Source of the DNA: Nitrospirota bacterium
GTDB lineage: Bacteria; Nitrospirota; JACRHL01
Assembly: GCA_029881725.1 (NCBI GenBank)
Contig: JAOUMB010000016.1
Coordinates: forward strand, 1-53,202
DNA: 53,202 bases
Direction: 5' to 3'
The notes under the pieces are model-generated. The model saw only the letters and a list, made by a program, of their open reading frames with translations, ran no database searches and was not told where the DNA came from. A program made the position numbers and the translations under genes. Below, piece by piece: positions 16,751 through 25,120 of this stretch (its first letter is position 1; the number at the start of each line of letters is the position of its first letter).

Positions 16751-17422
16751 GTGGAGCACCACCGGGAAGCGCGGAACGGGAATCTGGTTTGCGCCGACCG
16801 TCTGGGCACCCCCGCCACAACCTGGTTGTTACTGGAGGCTGTCATCGAGCGGAGCACGCGAACCTATCGGGCCACCCTGGGAGCCCCCCCGCTCCCTGTC
16901 GAACGGGTGGAACCGGACCCCAAACGGCAAAAGAAGCTCACCCGCGCCATCGAGCGCTACCTGCTCGCCACCCCCGTTCCCAAGGGGCGCGCGCCGGAAG
17001 CGGTGGACGTGATGGGCCTGCTGGCCGCCGTTCACGCCCTCTATGGCTGCCTCACCCGGCCCATGGTGGAGTTCCTGTGCCGCGCCGCCGAGCTGTATAC
17101 CGGGCAGGTGTATGCCGCCGCATCGTTTTATCCGGACATCTACCTGGACCCCAAGGGACGCCACCATCTGAAGGTGTGCACCGGCACCGCCTGCCACGTG
17201 AAAGGGGCCGACCGGCTGGCCCGCGCCTGCTCCCGCGCCCTGGGCGGCGTGCCCGCCGGCGAGGCGGATGCGCACGGGGATTTTTCCTATTTCAACACCT
17301 CCTGCGTGGGGGCCTGTTCGCTGGCCCCGGTGCTGATGGTGAACAGCGACATGTATGGCGACCCGGATCCGGACCGCATCCCCGCCCTCATCGCCCCCTA
17401 CCGTGACCGGGAATACGAATGA
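16751..17422 (+). CDS. fdsG: NAD-dependent formate dehydrogenase gamma subunit (NuoE-like)
   Basis: 223 aa. Thioredoxin-like [2Fe-2S] protein that passes electrons within the diaphorase part of the enzyme. The cluster ligands follow the NuoE pattern: C-x4-C in CTGTAC and C-x3-C in SCVGACSLAP. The helical N-terminal part (LAAVHALYGCLTRPMVEFL) also matches the family. The start is uncertain: GTG 16751 gives a somewhat long, poorly conserved leader of about 50 residues, and a TTG at 16826 is an alternative. The stop overlaps the next gene by 4 nt (ATGA), as in other fds operons. Partner genes are fdsB and fdsA downstream. Confidence 0.85.
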   Translation: MEHHREARNGNLVCADRLGTPATTWLLLEAVIERSTRTYRATLGAPPLPVERVEPDPKRQKKLTRAIERYLLATPVPKGRAPEAVDVMGLLAAVHALYGCLTRPMVEFLCRAAELYTGQVYAAASFYPDIYLDPKGRHHLKVCTGTACHVKGADRLARACSRALGGVPAGEADAHGDFSYFNTSCVGACSLAPVLMVNSDMYGDPDPDRIPALIAPYRDREYE

Positions 17423-19065
17423 GCCAGCGCCCACCGGATAACTATCCCCGCATCTTCGTCGGCACCGGCTCCTGCGGACTGGCCGCCGGCGCCGACCGGG
17501 TGTTCGACGCCGCCAAATCCTTCGTGCGCGAGGCCAGCCAGGACATCCATCTGGTGCGCACCGGCTGCCTGGGCATGTGCCACCGGGAACCGGTGCTCGA
17601 GGTCCACCTGCCGGGCCGCACCCGCGTGGTGTACGGCGGCGTGCAGCCGGAGCAGGTGACCGAACTGCTGGCGCGCCACTTCTACCAGCCCGATCTGGAG
17701 CACGACCCGCAGGTGATCGGCCAGCGGGAACCGGATCACGAATCCCGCCCCTACGAGCGGGTGCCGATGCTGGGCGACCTGCCCTTCTTCACCGGCCAGC
17801 AACCGGTGCTGCTGGCCCGCGCCGGGCGCATCGACCCCCATTCCCTGGTGGACTACGAGGCGGAAGGCGGCTACAGCGGCATCCGCAACGCCCTGGCCCT
17901 GAAGCCGCAGGAGGTCATCGACCGGGTGCGCGATGCGGGCCTGCGCGGACGCGGCGGCGGCGGATTCCTGACCGGCGACAAGTGGGCCCTGGCCGCCAGC
18001 CAGCCCGATACCGACCGGTTTGTAATCGCCAACGGCGACGAGGGCGACCCGGGGGCGTTTTCCGACCGCAACCTGCTGGAGAGCGATCCACATGCGGTGA
18101 TCGAGGGCCTGATGATCGCCGCCCACGCGGTGGGGGCCACCCGCGCCTTCATCTATACCCGCGCCGCCTACGCCACCGCCATCCACCGGCTGGAGGTGGC
18201 CCTGGCCTTCTGCAAAAAGCGCGGCTACATCGGCGACGACAGCTTCGGCAGCGGCCGCCCGCTGGACATTCAACTGCGCAAGGGCAGCGGCGCCTACATC
18301 TGTGGCGAGGAGACGGCACTCATCGCCAGCCTGGAGGGGCTCCCCCCCATGCCCACCGAAAAGCCGCCCCACACCGCCCAGCGCGGTTACATGGGCCACC
18401 CCACGGTGGTCAACAACGTGGAAACCCTGGCCACGGTGAGCCACCTGTTCGTGGACGACACCACCGACAAGGCCCTGGCCGCCACCACCAAACTGCTGTC
18501 CCTGTCCGGCGACATCGCCCGTTCCGGGGTGGTGGAGGTGCCCACCGGCACCCCCCTGCGGCAGGTGATTTTCGACATTGGCGGCGGCGTGGCCAACGGC
18601 AAGGCCTTCAAGGCGGTGCTGGTGGGCGGGCCGGATGGCGGCTTTCTGCCGGAATCGCTGCTGGATACGCCGGTCGACTTCGACCGTCTGAAGGCCATCG
18701 GCTCGCAACTCGGCTCCGGCGCGCTGGTGGTGGTGAGCGACGCCACCTGCATGGTGGGGCTGGCCCACTACTTCGCCCGCTTCGAGGCCGAGGCCTCCTG
18801 CGGCAAGTGCGTGCCGTGCCGCATCGGCACCACCCGTCTGGTGGAACGCCTGGAGCGCATCATGCACGGGCAGGCGGAGCGCGTCGAACTGGATACCCTG
18901 CTCGGCCTGTGCACGGTGATCCGCGACGGCTCCCTGTGCGGATTGGGGCGCGCGGCCCCGAACCCGGTGGTCACCGCCCTCGCCCACTTCAAGGACGATT
19001 TTTTGTCCCACATCGACGGCCAATGCCCCACCGGGGCCTGTGATTCAGCGGAGCAAGACGCATGA
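17419..19065 (+). CDS. fdsB: NAD-dependent formate dehydrogenase beta subunit (NuoF-like)
   Basis: 548 aa. FMN- and NAD-binding diaphorase subunit that delivers electrons from the Fe-S chain to NAD+. Domains in order: N-terminal thioredoxin-like ferredoxin domain (about 1-110; GTGSCG and GCLGMC), NuoF core with the FMN-binding GLRGRGGGGFLTGDKW (about 175-195), the acidic NGDEGDPGAF, a SLBB-type segment, and the C-terminal [4Fe-4S] site SCGKCVPCRIGT plus a distal Cys. The ATG overlaps the fdsG stop, and the TGA overlaps the fdsA start by 4 nt, so the three subunits should be translated in stoichiometric amounts. Homologous subunits serve NAD-reducing hydrogenases, but the neighbouring FdsA fixes the role. 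Confidence 0.93.
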   Translation: MSQRPPDNYPRIFVGTGSCGLAAGADRVFDAAKSFVREASQDIHLVRTGCLGMCHREPVLEVHLPGRTRVVYGGVQPEQVTELLARHFYQPDLEHDPQVIGQREPDHESRPYERVPMLGDLPFFTGQQPVLLARAGRIDPHSLVDYEAEGGYSGIRNALALKPQEVIDRVRDAGLRGRGGGGFLTGDKWALAASQPDTDRFVIANGDEGDPGAFSDRNLLESDPHAVIEGLMIAAHAVGATRAFIYTRAAYATAIHRLEVALAFCKKRGYIGDDSFGSGRPLDIQLRKGSGAYICGEETALIASLEGLPPMPTEKPPHTAQRGYMGHPTVVNNVETLATVSHLFVDDTTDKALAATTKLLSLSGDIARSGVVEVPTGTPLRQVIFDIGGGVANGKAFKAVLVGGPDGGFLPESLLDTPVDFDRLKAIGSQLGSGALVVVSDATCMVGLAHYFARFEAEASCGKCVPCRIGTTRLVERLERIMHGQAERVELDTLLGLCTVIRDGSLCGLGRAAPNPVVTALAHFKDDFLSHIDGQCPTGACDSAEQDA

Positions 19066-21785
19066 GCCCGTCCGCCACCAGCACCGTCACCCTGACCATC
19101 GACGGCCAGCCGGTCACCACCGGCGCGGAGCACACCATTCTGGAGGCCGCGCGCAGCGTTGGGGTCCACATCCCCACCCTGTGCTGGGACCCCAAGACAA
19201 AGCCGTTCGGCGGCTGCCGGGTGTGCCTGGTCACCGTCACCGGCACCGACCGGCCGGTGGCCGCCTGCACCACCCCGTGCGCCGACGGCATGGCGGTGGA
19301 TACGGCGGGGGCCCGTAACCTGGTGCGCGACGTGCTGAACCTTCAGATGTCCGACCACCCGGAGAACTGCACCACCTGCGCCGCCTCCGGCCACACGGAA
19401 CTGCACGATCTGGCGGACCGGTTCGGCGCCGCCGCGAGCGATTCCCAAAACCCCTTCGCCGGGGCCCGCCGCACCCAGCCGGACGAAACGGAAAACCCGT
19501 TCATCATTCGCGACTTCGGCGCCTGCATCCAGTGCGGCAAATGCATCCGCATCTGCGACGAGGCGCGCGGCGTGGTGGCCATCGGCTGGAAGGACGGCGG
19601 CTTCGGCCTGAAGGTGGCCGCGCCGTTCGACGACGTGCTGGATTGCGAATTCTGCGGCCACTGCGTGGACGTGTGCCCCACCGGCTCCCTGCGCGAAAAG
19701 ATGGCCGAGGGCGCCCCGGTGCCGGACCGCACCGTCACCACCATTTGCGGCTACTGCGGCGTGGGGTGCGGCATGCACGTGCAACTGGCCGGGGATCAGG
19801 TGGTGCGCGTCACCCCCGAGCACGGCAACCCGTGCAACGACGGCGCCCTGTGCGTAAAAGGCAAGTTCGGCTACGACTTCGTCAACCACCCGGACCGGCT
19901 GGGGAGCACACCGCAAAAGGGCGACCGGGTGACCGGACCGCTGGTGCGCAGGAACGGAAAACTGCAACCGGCGGAGTGGGAGGAAGCGCTGGACCTGGTG
20001 GCGGAACGGCTGCTGGCCATCAAGGCCGCCCACGGCCCCCATGCCATCGCGGGCATGCCATCGGCCAAGTGCACCAACGAAGAGAACTACCTGTTCCAGA
20101 AGATGCTGCGCGGCGGACTGGTCACCAACCACATCGACCACTGCACCCGCCTGTGCCACGCGGCCTCCACCAAGGGGCTGATCATGTCCTTCGGCACCGG
20201 GGCCATGACCAACTCCACGGACGATTTCGAGGCCGCCGACGTGGTGTTCGCGGCGGGCACCAACACCATCGAAAACCACCCGGTCTCCGCCCTCAAGCTC
20301 AAGAAGGCCATTCGCAACGGCACCAAGCTGATCGTGGCCGATCCGCGCCGCATCGAAATGGTGGAGTGGGCTCACATCTGGCTCGACCTGCAACCGGGCA
20401 CCAACGCGGCCCTGTTCACCGGCATGCTGCACGTGATCGTGGAGGAGGACCTTCTCGATCACGACTTCATCGCCGCCCGCACCGAAGGGTTCGAGGCCGC
20501 CATCGAAACCGCGCGCCGCTACAACCCGGAATTTGTAAGCACCATCACCGGCGTGGCCCCCAACAAGATCGTGGACGCCGCCCGCCTTTACGGCCGGGCC
20601 AGGGCCGCCGCCATCTTCAACGGCATGGGCATCACCCAGCACAGCTCCGGCACCGACAACATGCTGTGCCTGACCAACCTGGCCCTGGCCACCGGCAACG
20701 TGGGCCGGGCGGGAACCGGGGTGAATCCCCTGCGCGGCCAGAACAACGTGCAGGGCTCCTGCGACATGGCCGGCATCCCCACCGAACTGCCCGGCTATCA
20801 CCTGATCGCCGACCCCGCCGTGCGCGAGAAATTTTCCACCGCCTGGAACGCCCCGGTGCCGGACTGGATCGGCAAAACCCTGGTGGAAATCACCGATGCG
20901 GCCTACGAAGGGGAGATCAAGGCCATCTACGTGCTGGGCGAGAACCCGGTGCTGTCGGACCCGGACGTGAACAAGACCACCGAGGCCCTCAAGCGCCTGG
21001 ACTTCCTGGTGGTGCAGGACATCTTTCTGACGGAAACCGCCGAACTGGCGGACGTGGTGTTGCCCGGCGCCAGTTTTCTGGAGAAGGACGGCACCTTCAC
21101 CAATACCGACCGCCGGGTGCAGCGGGTGCGCACCGCCCTGCCCCGCCCGGCGGGGGCGCGGGACGACCTGCACACCATCATGGAGATCAGCAACCGCATC
21201 GGCCTGCCCATGCACTACAGCGGCCCGGAGGCGGTGTGGGACGAGATCCGCACCCTGTGGCCCCACGTGGCGGGCATGCGCTACGACCGTCTGGAAGCGG
21301 GCCACGGCCTGCAATGGCCCTGCCCCACCGAGGACCACCCCGGCACCCCGTTTCTGTATGCCGAAACCTTCCCCATCGGAAAGGGGAAATTCCACCCGGT
21401 GGAGTTCGTGCCCCCCCGGGAACTGCCGGACGACGAATACCCCTACATGCTCACCACCGGGCGCTGGCTGCTGCACTACCACACCGGCTCCATGACCCGC
21501 CGCTCCCGCGGTATCGACACGGCCCTGCCGGAGGGGTTCGTGGAGATCCACCCGGACGACGCGGAGGCGCTGGACGTGGTGCACGACCAGATGGTGCGGG
21601 TCACCTCCCGGCGCGGTACCATTCAGGTGCGGGCGCTGGTGTCGAACCGCTCGCGCAAAGGGGTGGTGTTCATTCCGTTCCATTTCGCCGAGGCCGCCGC
21701 CAACGCGCTGACCAACACCGCCCTGGATGAAAAATGCAAGATTCCGGAGTTAAAGGTCTGTGCGGTGCATATTGCCCCGCTTTAA
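19062..21785 (+). CDS. fdsA: NAD-dependent formate dehydrogenase catalytic (alpha) subunit
   Basis: 907 aa. Bis-MGD molybdenum or tungsten enzyme oxidising formate, or reducing CO2 in reverse. Layout: N-terminal [2Fe-2S] domain (TLC...GGCRVC...C), a His-Cys region (HPENCTTC with the expected fourth ligand position occupied by Thr), two [4Fe-4S] ferredoxin clusters (CIQCGKCIRIC, CEFCGHCVDVC), the proximal cluster (CGYCGVGCGMHV), the molybdopterin domain and C-terminal barrel. The metal ligand is Cys in TRLCHAAS followed by His; the VADPRR segment carries the conserved Arg region. It is the paralogue of the orphan copy at 1211-3895, of almost the same length. It overlaps fdsB by 4 nt. No chaperone gene (fdsC/fdhD) is seen in this window. 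Confidence 0.95.
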   Translation: MSPSATSTVTLTIDGQPVTTGAEHTILEAARSVGVHIPTLCWDPKTKPFGGCRVCLVTVTGTDRPVAACTTPCADGMAVDTAGARNLVRDVLNLQMSDHPENCTTCAASGHTELHDLADRFGAAASDSQNPFAGARRTQPDETENPFIIRDFGACIQCGKCIRICDEARGVVAIGWKDGGFGLKVAAPFDDVLDCEFCGHCVDVCPTGSLREKMAEGAPVPDRTVTTICGYCGVGCGMHVQLAGDQVVRVTPEHGNPCNDGALCVKGKFGYDFVNHPDRLGSTPQKGDRVTGPLVRRNGKLQPAEWEEALDLVAERLLAIKAAHGPHAIAGMPSAKCTNEENYLFQKMLRGGLVTNHIDHCTRLCHAASTKGLIMSFGTGAMTNSTDDFEAADVVFAAGTNTIENHPVSALKLKKAIRNGTKLIVADPRRIEMVEWAHIWLDLQPGTNAALFTGMLHVIVEEDLLDHDFIAARTEGFEAAIETARRYNPEFVSTITGVAPNKIVDAARLYGRARAAAIFNGMGITQHSSGTDNMLCLTNLALATGNVGRAGTGVNPLRGQNNVQGSCDMAGIPTELPGYHLIADPAVREKFSTAWNAPVPDWIGKTLVEITDAAYEGEIKAIYVLGENPVLSDPDVNKTTEALKRLDFLVVQDIFLTETAELADVVLPGASFLEKDGTFTNTDRRVQRVRTALPRPAGARDDLHTIMEISNRIGLPMHYSGPEAVWDEIRTLWPHVAGMRYDRLEAGHGLQWPCPTEDHPGTPFLYAETFPIGKGKFHPVEFVPPRELPDDEYPYMLTTGRWLLHYHTGSMTRRSRGIDTALPEGFVEIHPDDAEALDVVHDQMVRVTSRRGTIQVRALVSNRSRKGVVFIPFHFAEAAANALTNTALDEKCKIPELKVCAVHIAPL

Positions 21786-21797
21786 CGAGCGAGATTC

Positions 21798-22916
21798 ATG
21801 GCTACCAAAGACATCCTGATCTACAGCACCCGCGGCTGCCCTTACTGCATCGTCGCCAAACGGGCCCTGGAGGGGCGCGGCATTCCGTACCGGGAGATCG
21901 ACATCACCCTCACCCCCCACGTGCGTGACGAGCTTTCCGCCAAGACCGGAGAGTGGACCGTGCCGCAAATCTTCGTGGACGGAAAATACATCGGCCAGGA
22001 CGACGAACTGGTGGAGATGGTCAACGCCGGGGAACTGGACCCGAAGGGCGGCGCCGTGTCCGCCCGGCGGGATGAGGCGCCGGTGCGCGACGTGCTGGTG
22101 ATCGGCGGTGGCCACACCGGACTGGATGCGGCCCGGATGCTGGCCGAAACCGGCCTGTCGGTGGCCGTGCTGGAGCGCGCCCCGCACGCCCCCAGCATCG
22201 ACCCGGAGCGGGACCGGCGCATCGCCCAGGCCGAGCGCGCCGGGGTGGAGTGGCTGGAAGCGGAGGCCTTCGGGCTGGAGACCGGCGGGCAGCACCCGGC
22301 GGTGGTCACCCTGGAAGAGCCGCTTGCCGCCCGTGCCATTCTCATCGCCACCGGCGCCCGGGACCGCAACGCGGACCTGCCGGGCGAGGAGGCCTTGTCC
22401 GGCAAGGGTGTTTCCCGCTGCGCCGAGTGCGACGGGGCCTTCTTTACCGGTCTGGACGTGGCCATCACCGGCAACGACGAGCGCACCGCCCGCGCCGCCC
22501 TGGATCTGGCCCCCACCTGCCGCTCGGTGACCCTGGTCTGTCCCGACGAGGCCCTGGCGGCCAACCGCGCCACCCGGGAGCAGATCGAGGAACTGGCCAA
22601 CATCACCGTCCGCACCGCCACCCGCATCGCCGCCGTGCATGGCGACCGGCACGTGACCGGCGTGGATCTGGAAGGGCCGGACGGCGCCTCCAGCCTGGAC
22701 GTTTCCGGGGTGTTCTTCTACCTGAACGGAGACCGCCCGGCCGGCGCCTTCGCGGGCGAGGAGCTGGCCGACGGGGGCACCATTGCCGCCTCCGCCACCG
22801 GCGCCACCGGCACCCCCGGCGTGTTCGCCGTGGGCACCGTTACCGGCCGGAACGACGCCCCACCCGACGCCGTGGCGGCCGCCGTGGAGGCGATCCACGA
22901 ATTCCTCTCCGCCTGA
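21798..22916 (+). CDS. Glutaredoxin-thioredoxin reductase-like fusion with eroded cofactor motifs
   Basis: 372 aa. Residues 1-85 form a dithiol glutaredoxin (CPYC at 14-17, WTVPQIFVDG for the cis-Pro glutathione loop). Residues about 96-372 resemble a thioredoxin reductase: N-terminal FAD motif VLVIGGGHTGLDAA, ATGARDR, and the redox pair C208AEC211DG. Two other expected sites are poor: the NADPH Rossmann motif reads AITGNDERTARA in place of GxGxxA, and the final FAD-binding GD motif reads GVFAVGTVTG, with Thr in place of the ribityl-contacting Asp. It starts 12 bp after fdsA and is probably in the operon, suggesting a redox-repair or electron-shuttle role for the formate dehydrogenase. A catalytically altered or structural reductase is equally possible. 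Confidence 0.82.
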   Translation: MATKDILIYSTRGCPYCIVAKRALEGRGIPYREIDITLTPHVRDELSAKTGEWTVPQIFVDGKYIGQDDELVEMVNAGELDPKGGAVSARRDEAPVRDVLVIGGGHTGLDAARMLAETGLSVAVLERAPHAPSIDPERDRRIAQAERAGVEWLEAEAFGLETGGQHPAVVTLEEPLAARAILIATGARDRNADLPGEEALSGKGVSRCAECDGAFFTGLDVAITGNDERTARAALDLAPTCRSVTLVCPDEALAANRATREQIEELANITVRTATRIAAVHGDRHVTGVDLEGPDGASSLDVSGVFFYLNGDRPAGAFAGEELADGGTIAASATGATGTPGVFAVGTVTGRNDAPPDAVAAAVEAIHEFLSA

Positions 22917-23034
22917 CTTCTCCACAATATGATTAATCCTTAGCCACTATCTGGCCGATACAGGAATACACCTGCACGGGACTGAACGTCCTGTTCATAA
23001 CTGTTTTCCTGTAGACCTATGAGGAGATGGCTGG

Positions 23035-23430
23035 ATGAATTCACAAACCCAATGGACGGCGCTCGGTGTGATGGGGCTTGCGCTGATGGTTTCCATCGGA
23101 GTGGGCATGGCCCGTACCGGCGCCACCCCGGACGGCAACCTGACCGCCAAGGAACAGGAGCGTATCGGCTATTCCGTCGCCCTGGATCACTACGTGGACA
23201 AGTCCCGCAAGCTGAACGTGAACTGGACCTGGCAGACCGAGAAGGGTCACCGGGTGATGCACGAGCATCTGTGGGGCCAGTGGCGGGGTACCGAGCAGGA
23301 AGTGCTCGGCTATGAAACCGCCATGAACAGCTGGTCCGACCGCCTGCACGGCATACAGCAGGAGCAGCTGGGCCTGCGCATCACCCTGGAGCACCAGGCC
23401 AAGCGCCGCCAGTTGCGCCGGGCTTCTTAA
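23035..23430 (+). CDS. Small membrane-anchored or secreted protein of unknown function
   Basis: 131 aa. One hydrophobic segment (about residues 8-25) follows a short polar N-terminus, so the rest is periplasmic or the segment is a signal peptide. The remainder is basic and mostly helical (GYSVALDHYVDK, WGQWRGTEQEVLGYE, RLHGIQQEQLGLRI), with no cysteines or catalytic pattern. The ATG has GAGGAG 8 nt upstream. It is separated from the formate dehydrogenase operon by 118 bp and followed by a strong terminator, so it is probably its own transcription unit. No family recognised. Confidence 0.75.
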   Translation: MNSQTQWTALGVMGLALMVSIGVGMARTGATPDGNLTAKEQERIGYSVALDHYVDKSRKLNVNWTWQTEKGHRVMHEHLWGQWRGTEQEVLGYETAMNSWSDRLHGIQQEQLGLRITLEHQAKRRQLRRAS

Positions 23431-23498
23431 GCAGAAGGCTCCCCGGTGGCCGCTGCACGCCTGGCGTGCCCGGCTGCCGGTGATGTCCCCTCGCTATA

Positions 23499-23537
23499 AA
23501 AACGCCCCGTCCCCGTTAACCGGGGGCGGGGCGTTTT
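23499..23537. terminator. Bidirectional rho-independent terminator
   Basis: Arms 23499-23514 and 23522-23537 form a 16-bp stem (AAAACGCCCCG base-pairing with CGGGGCGTTTT, one G-U pair) around a 7-nt loop. It separates the convergent 131-aa gene and cysQ and can serve both. Confidence 0.9.
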
Positions 23538-23558
23538 CGTTTGTCGGTTTCGTTCCGT

Positions 23559-24344
23559 TCAGATGGCGTCGGCGTGGCCGATCAGGGTCATCACCGGTTC
23601 GAACAGCCTGGCGTTGGTGGCCGCCACGCCCTTCACCAGCGGGTCGGGCTGGTTGAAGGTCTGGGGGTGCCCCCCCAGCACGCGCACCTGCCCGCCCCCC
23701 TCGGTCACCAGCAGGGCGCCGGCGGCGAAGTCCCACTCGTTTTTCGGGGTGAGGGTGAAGGTCAGGTCGGCCATGCCGGAGCCAATCATCGCCAGCTTGT
23801 AGGCAATGCTGCCGATGGGCTCGATGGTGTAGTCCTTGAAGCGCTCAAACTCGCCACGCGCCACCTCGGAGCGGCTGGCCAGGATGGTGGCCTGCGGCAG
23901 GGCGTCACACTCGGTCACCGCCACCGGCTTGCCGTTCAGCCAGACCCCGCCACCGCGCACCGCGGTAAACAGCTCCTTGCGCGCCGGGTTGAAAATGGCC
24001 GCCACGGCAATCTCGCCCTCCACCGCCAGGGCAATGGAAATGGCAAACTGGGGGATGCCCTTGATGAACTCCTTGGTGCCGTCGATGGGATCCACGATCC
24101 ACACCCGCGAGCGGGACAGGCGATCCGGGCTGTCCCTGGTCTCCTCCGACAGCCAGCCGTCTTCCGGCCGCTCGCCCAGCAGGATGCGCTTGAGGACCGC
24201 GTCCGCCTCCAGGTCCGCGTCGGTCACCGGGTTTCCGGCGCCCTTTTCGCGGACTTCGTACTCTTCCTTGTAATAGCCCATGACCACCTCACCGGCCTGA
24301 TGGGCGGCACGGGTGGCGAGGTCCAGATCGGCTTGAATATCCAT
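23559..24344 (-). CDS. cysQ: 3'(2'),5'-bisphosphate nucleotidase CysQ
   Basis: 261-aa member of the inositol monophosphatase superfamily that hydrolyses 3'-phosphoadenosine 5'-phosphate to AMP, removing a by-product of sulfate activation and sulfotransfer. The metal-binding blocks are present: GNPVTDADL, LSEET, DPIDGTKEFIKG (the KEF after DPIDGT is typical of CysQ rather than SuhB) and NEWDFAAG near the C-terminus. The ATG has AAAGGA 6 nt upstream. It lies 49 bp behind the winged-helix regulator on the same strand and may be co-transcribed with it. It ends at a strong terminator. Confidence 0.93.
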   Translation of the reverse strand: MDIQADLDLATRAAHQAGEVVMGYYKEEYEVREKGAGNPVTDADLEADAVLKRILLGERPEDGWLSEETRDSPDRLSRSRVWIVDPIDGTKEFIKGIPQFAISIALAVEGEIAVAAIFNPARKELFTAVRGGGVWLNGKPVAVTECDALPQATILASRSEVARGEFERFKDYTIEPIGSIAYKLAMIGSGMADLTFTLTPKNEWDFAAGALLVTEGGGQVRVLGGHPQTFNQPDPLVKGVAATNARLFEPVMTLIGHADAI

Positions 24345-24393
24345 GATGTCCTTTATGCGGAAAGGCAGAGGCGGGAATAAGTGGATACCGGCA

Positions 24394-25008
24394 TTATACC
24401 GGCTCTTCCAGCAGGAGTGCGTTCAGATCGACCACAATGTCCCCGGAAAATGTCGCCTTGCCGGCCCATTCCCGGCATTCGGCCAGCGCTTCCGGCGCTC
24501 CGGCGAACAGCACCCGGTCCACCCGGTGCGCCCCGGCCTGCGCGGCATCCAGCGGATCGCGCCCCAGAAAGGGGCCGCCGGTACCGGCCACGCCCACCAG
24601 TTCGAGCTTCAGTTCCTGCAGGGTAAGAAAGGCCGCCTCGGCCACCGGCCCGTCCCCGTACAACATCACCCGGCGCTGGCCGTTGTCGCGCAGTTCGGCA
24701 AAATGTCTCAGAAACGCCCGGCGCGCGGAGCGGTACATGGAGAAGGAATCGCTCAGAAAACGGGTGGACAGGCGCCCCTTCTCCGCCATTCCCCCGGGGG
24801 TGAGCAGATACACCATGCGCCGGGGCGAGAGCTTGCTTACCTTGATCAGTTCCTCGCGCATCAGGCGCTTGAGGGACAGGTTCACCAGACCAAGGGCAAT
24901 GCCCATGCGGCGCGAAAGCTCGCGCTGGGTCAGCGTGCCGTTTTGGTGAATCAGTTCCAGCAGCCGCAGGGTGCGGCCCGGATCGTCGCTTGCGGGCGGT
25001 TTGTTCAC
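24394..25008 (-). CDS. Winged-helix transcriptional regulator with C-terminal nucleotide-fold-like domain
   Basis: 204 aa. Residues about 12-75 are a winged helix-turn-helix of MarR/Lrp type (TLTQRELSRRMGIALG, then LVNLSLKRLMREELI and the wing RRMVYLLTPGG). The C-terminal half (about 110-200) has a Rossmann-like pattern (RRVMLYGDGPVAEAAF, then LELVGVAGTGG), suggesting ligand or NAD sensing as in Rex-like or EPS-associated regulators. It starts at a GTG inside a perfect palindrome and directly behind a TTGACA promoter, so the transcript appears leaderless and the gene probably represses itself. Nearby targets could include cysQ. The ligand is unknown. Confidence 0.82.
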   Translation of the reverse strand: MNKPPASDDPGRTLRLLELIHQNGTLTQRELSRRMGIALGLVNLSLKRLMREELIKVSKLSPRRMVYLLTPGGMAEKGRLSTRFLSDSFSMYRSARRAFLRHFAELRDNGQRRVMLYGDGPVAEAAFLTLQELKLELVGVAGTGGPFLGRDPLDAAQAGAHRVDRVLFAGAPEALAECREWAGKATFSGDIVVDLNALLLEEPV

Positions 25009-25017
25009 ACTGTGAAC
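25003..25017. promoter_or_regulatory. Palindromic operator-like site at the regulator start
   Basis: GTTCACA-C-TGTGAAC is a perfect 7-1-7 inverted repeat. It spans the GTG start codon (25006-25008), overlaps the first bases of the -10 (25016-25021) and covers the predicted transcription start, the position expected for autorepression. Confidence 0.65.
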
Positions 25018-25044
25018 TTAACCGCTTGCCGCACTTTCTGTCAA
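25016..25044 (-). promoter_or_regulatory. Promoter of the winged-helix regulator
   Basis: A consensus -35 TTGACA (25039-25044, minus strand) is followed after 17 bp by TTAAGT (25016-25021), a weak -10. The expected start falls at or next to the GTG start codon, so the mRNA would be leaderless. Confidence 0.55.
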
Positions 25045-25057
25045 TTGCCAGGACCGT

Positions 25058-25073
25058 CCATCACCGGTGATGG
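25058..25073. repeat. Perfect 16-bp palindrome
   Basis: CCATCACCGGTGATGG reads the same on both strands. It lies 14 bp behind the -35 of the regulator and 47 bp past the end of the 168-aa gene. It could be a second protein-binding site or part of a weak terminator; there is no T tract. Confidence 0.5.
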
Positions 25074-25120
25074 TGGCGGACGATGGCCATTCCGGAGGGC
25101 ACCGGGACCCTCCCGGCGGA

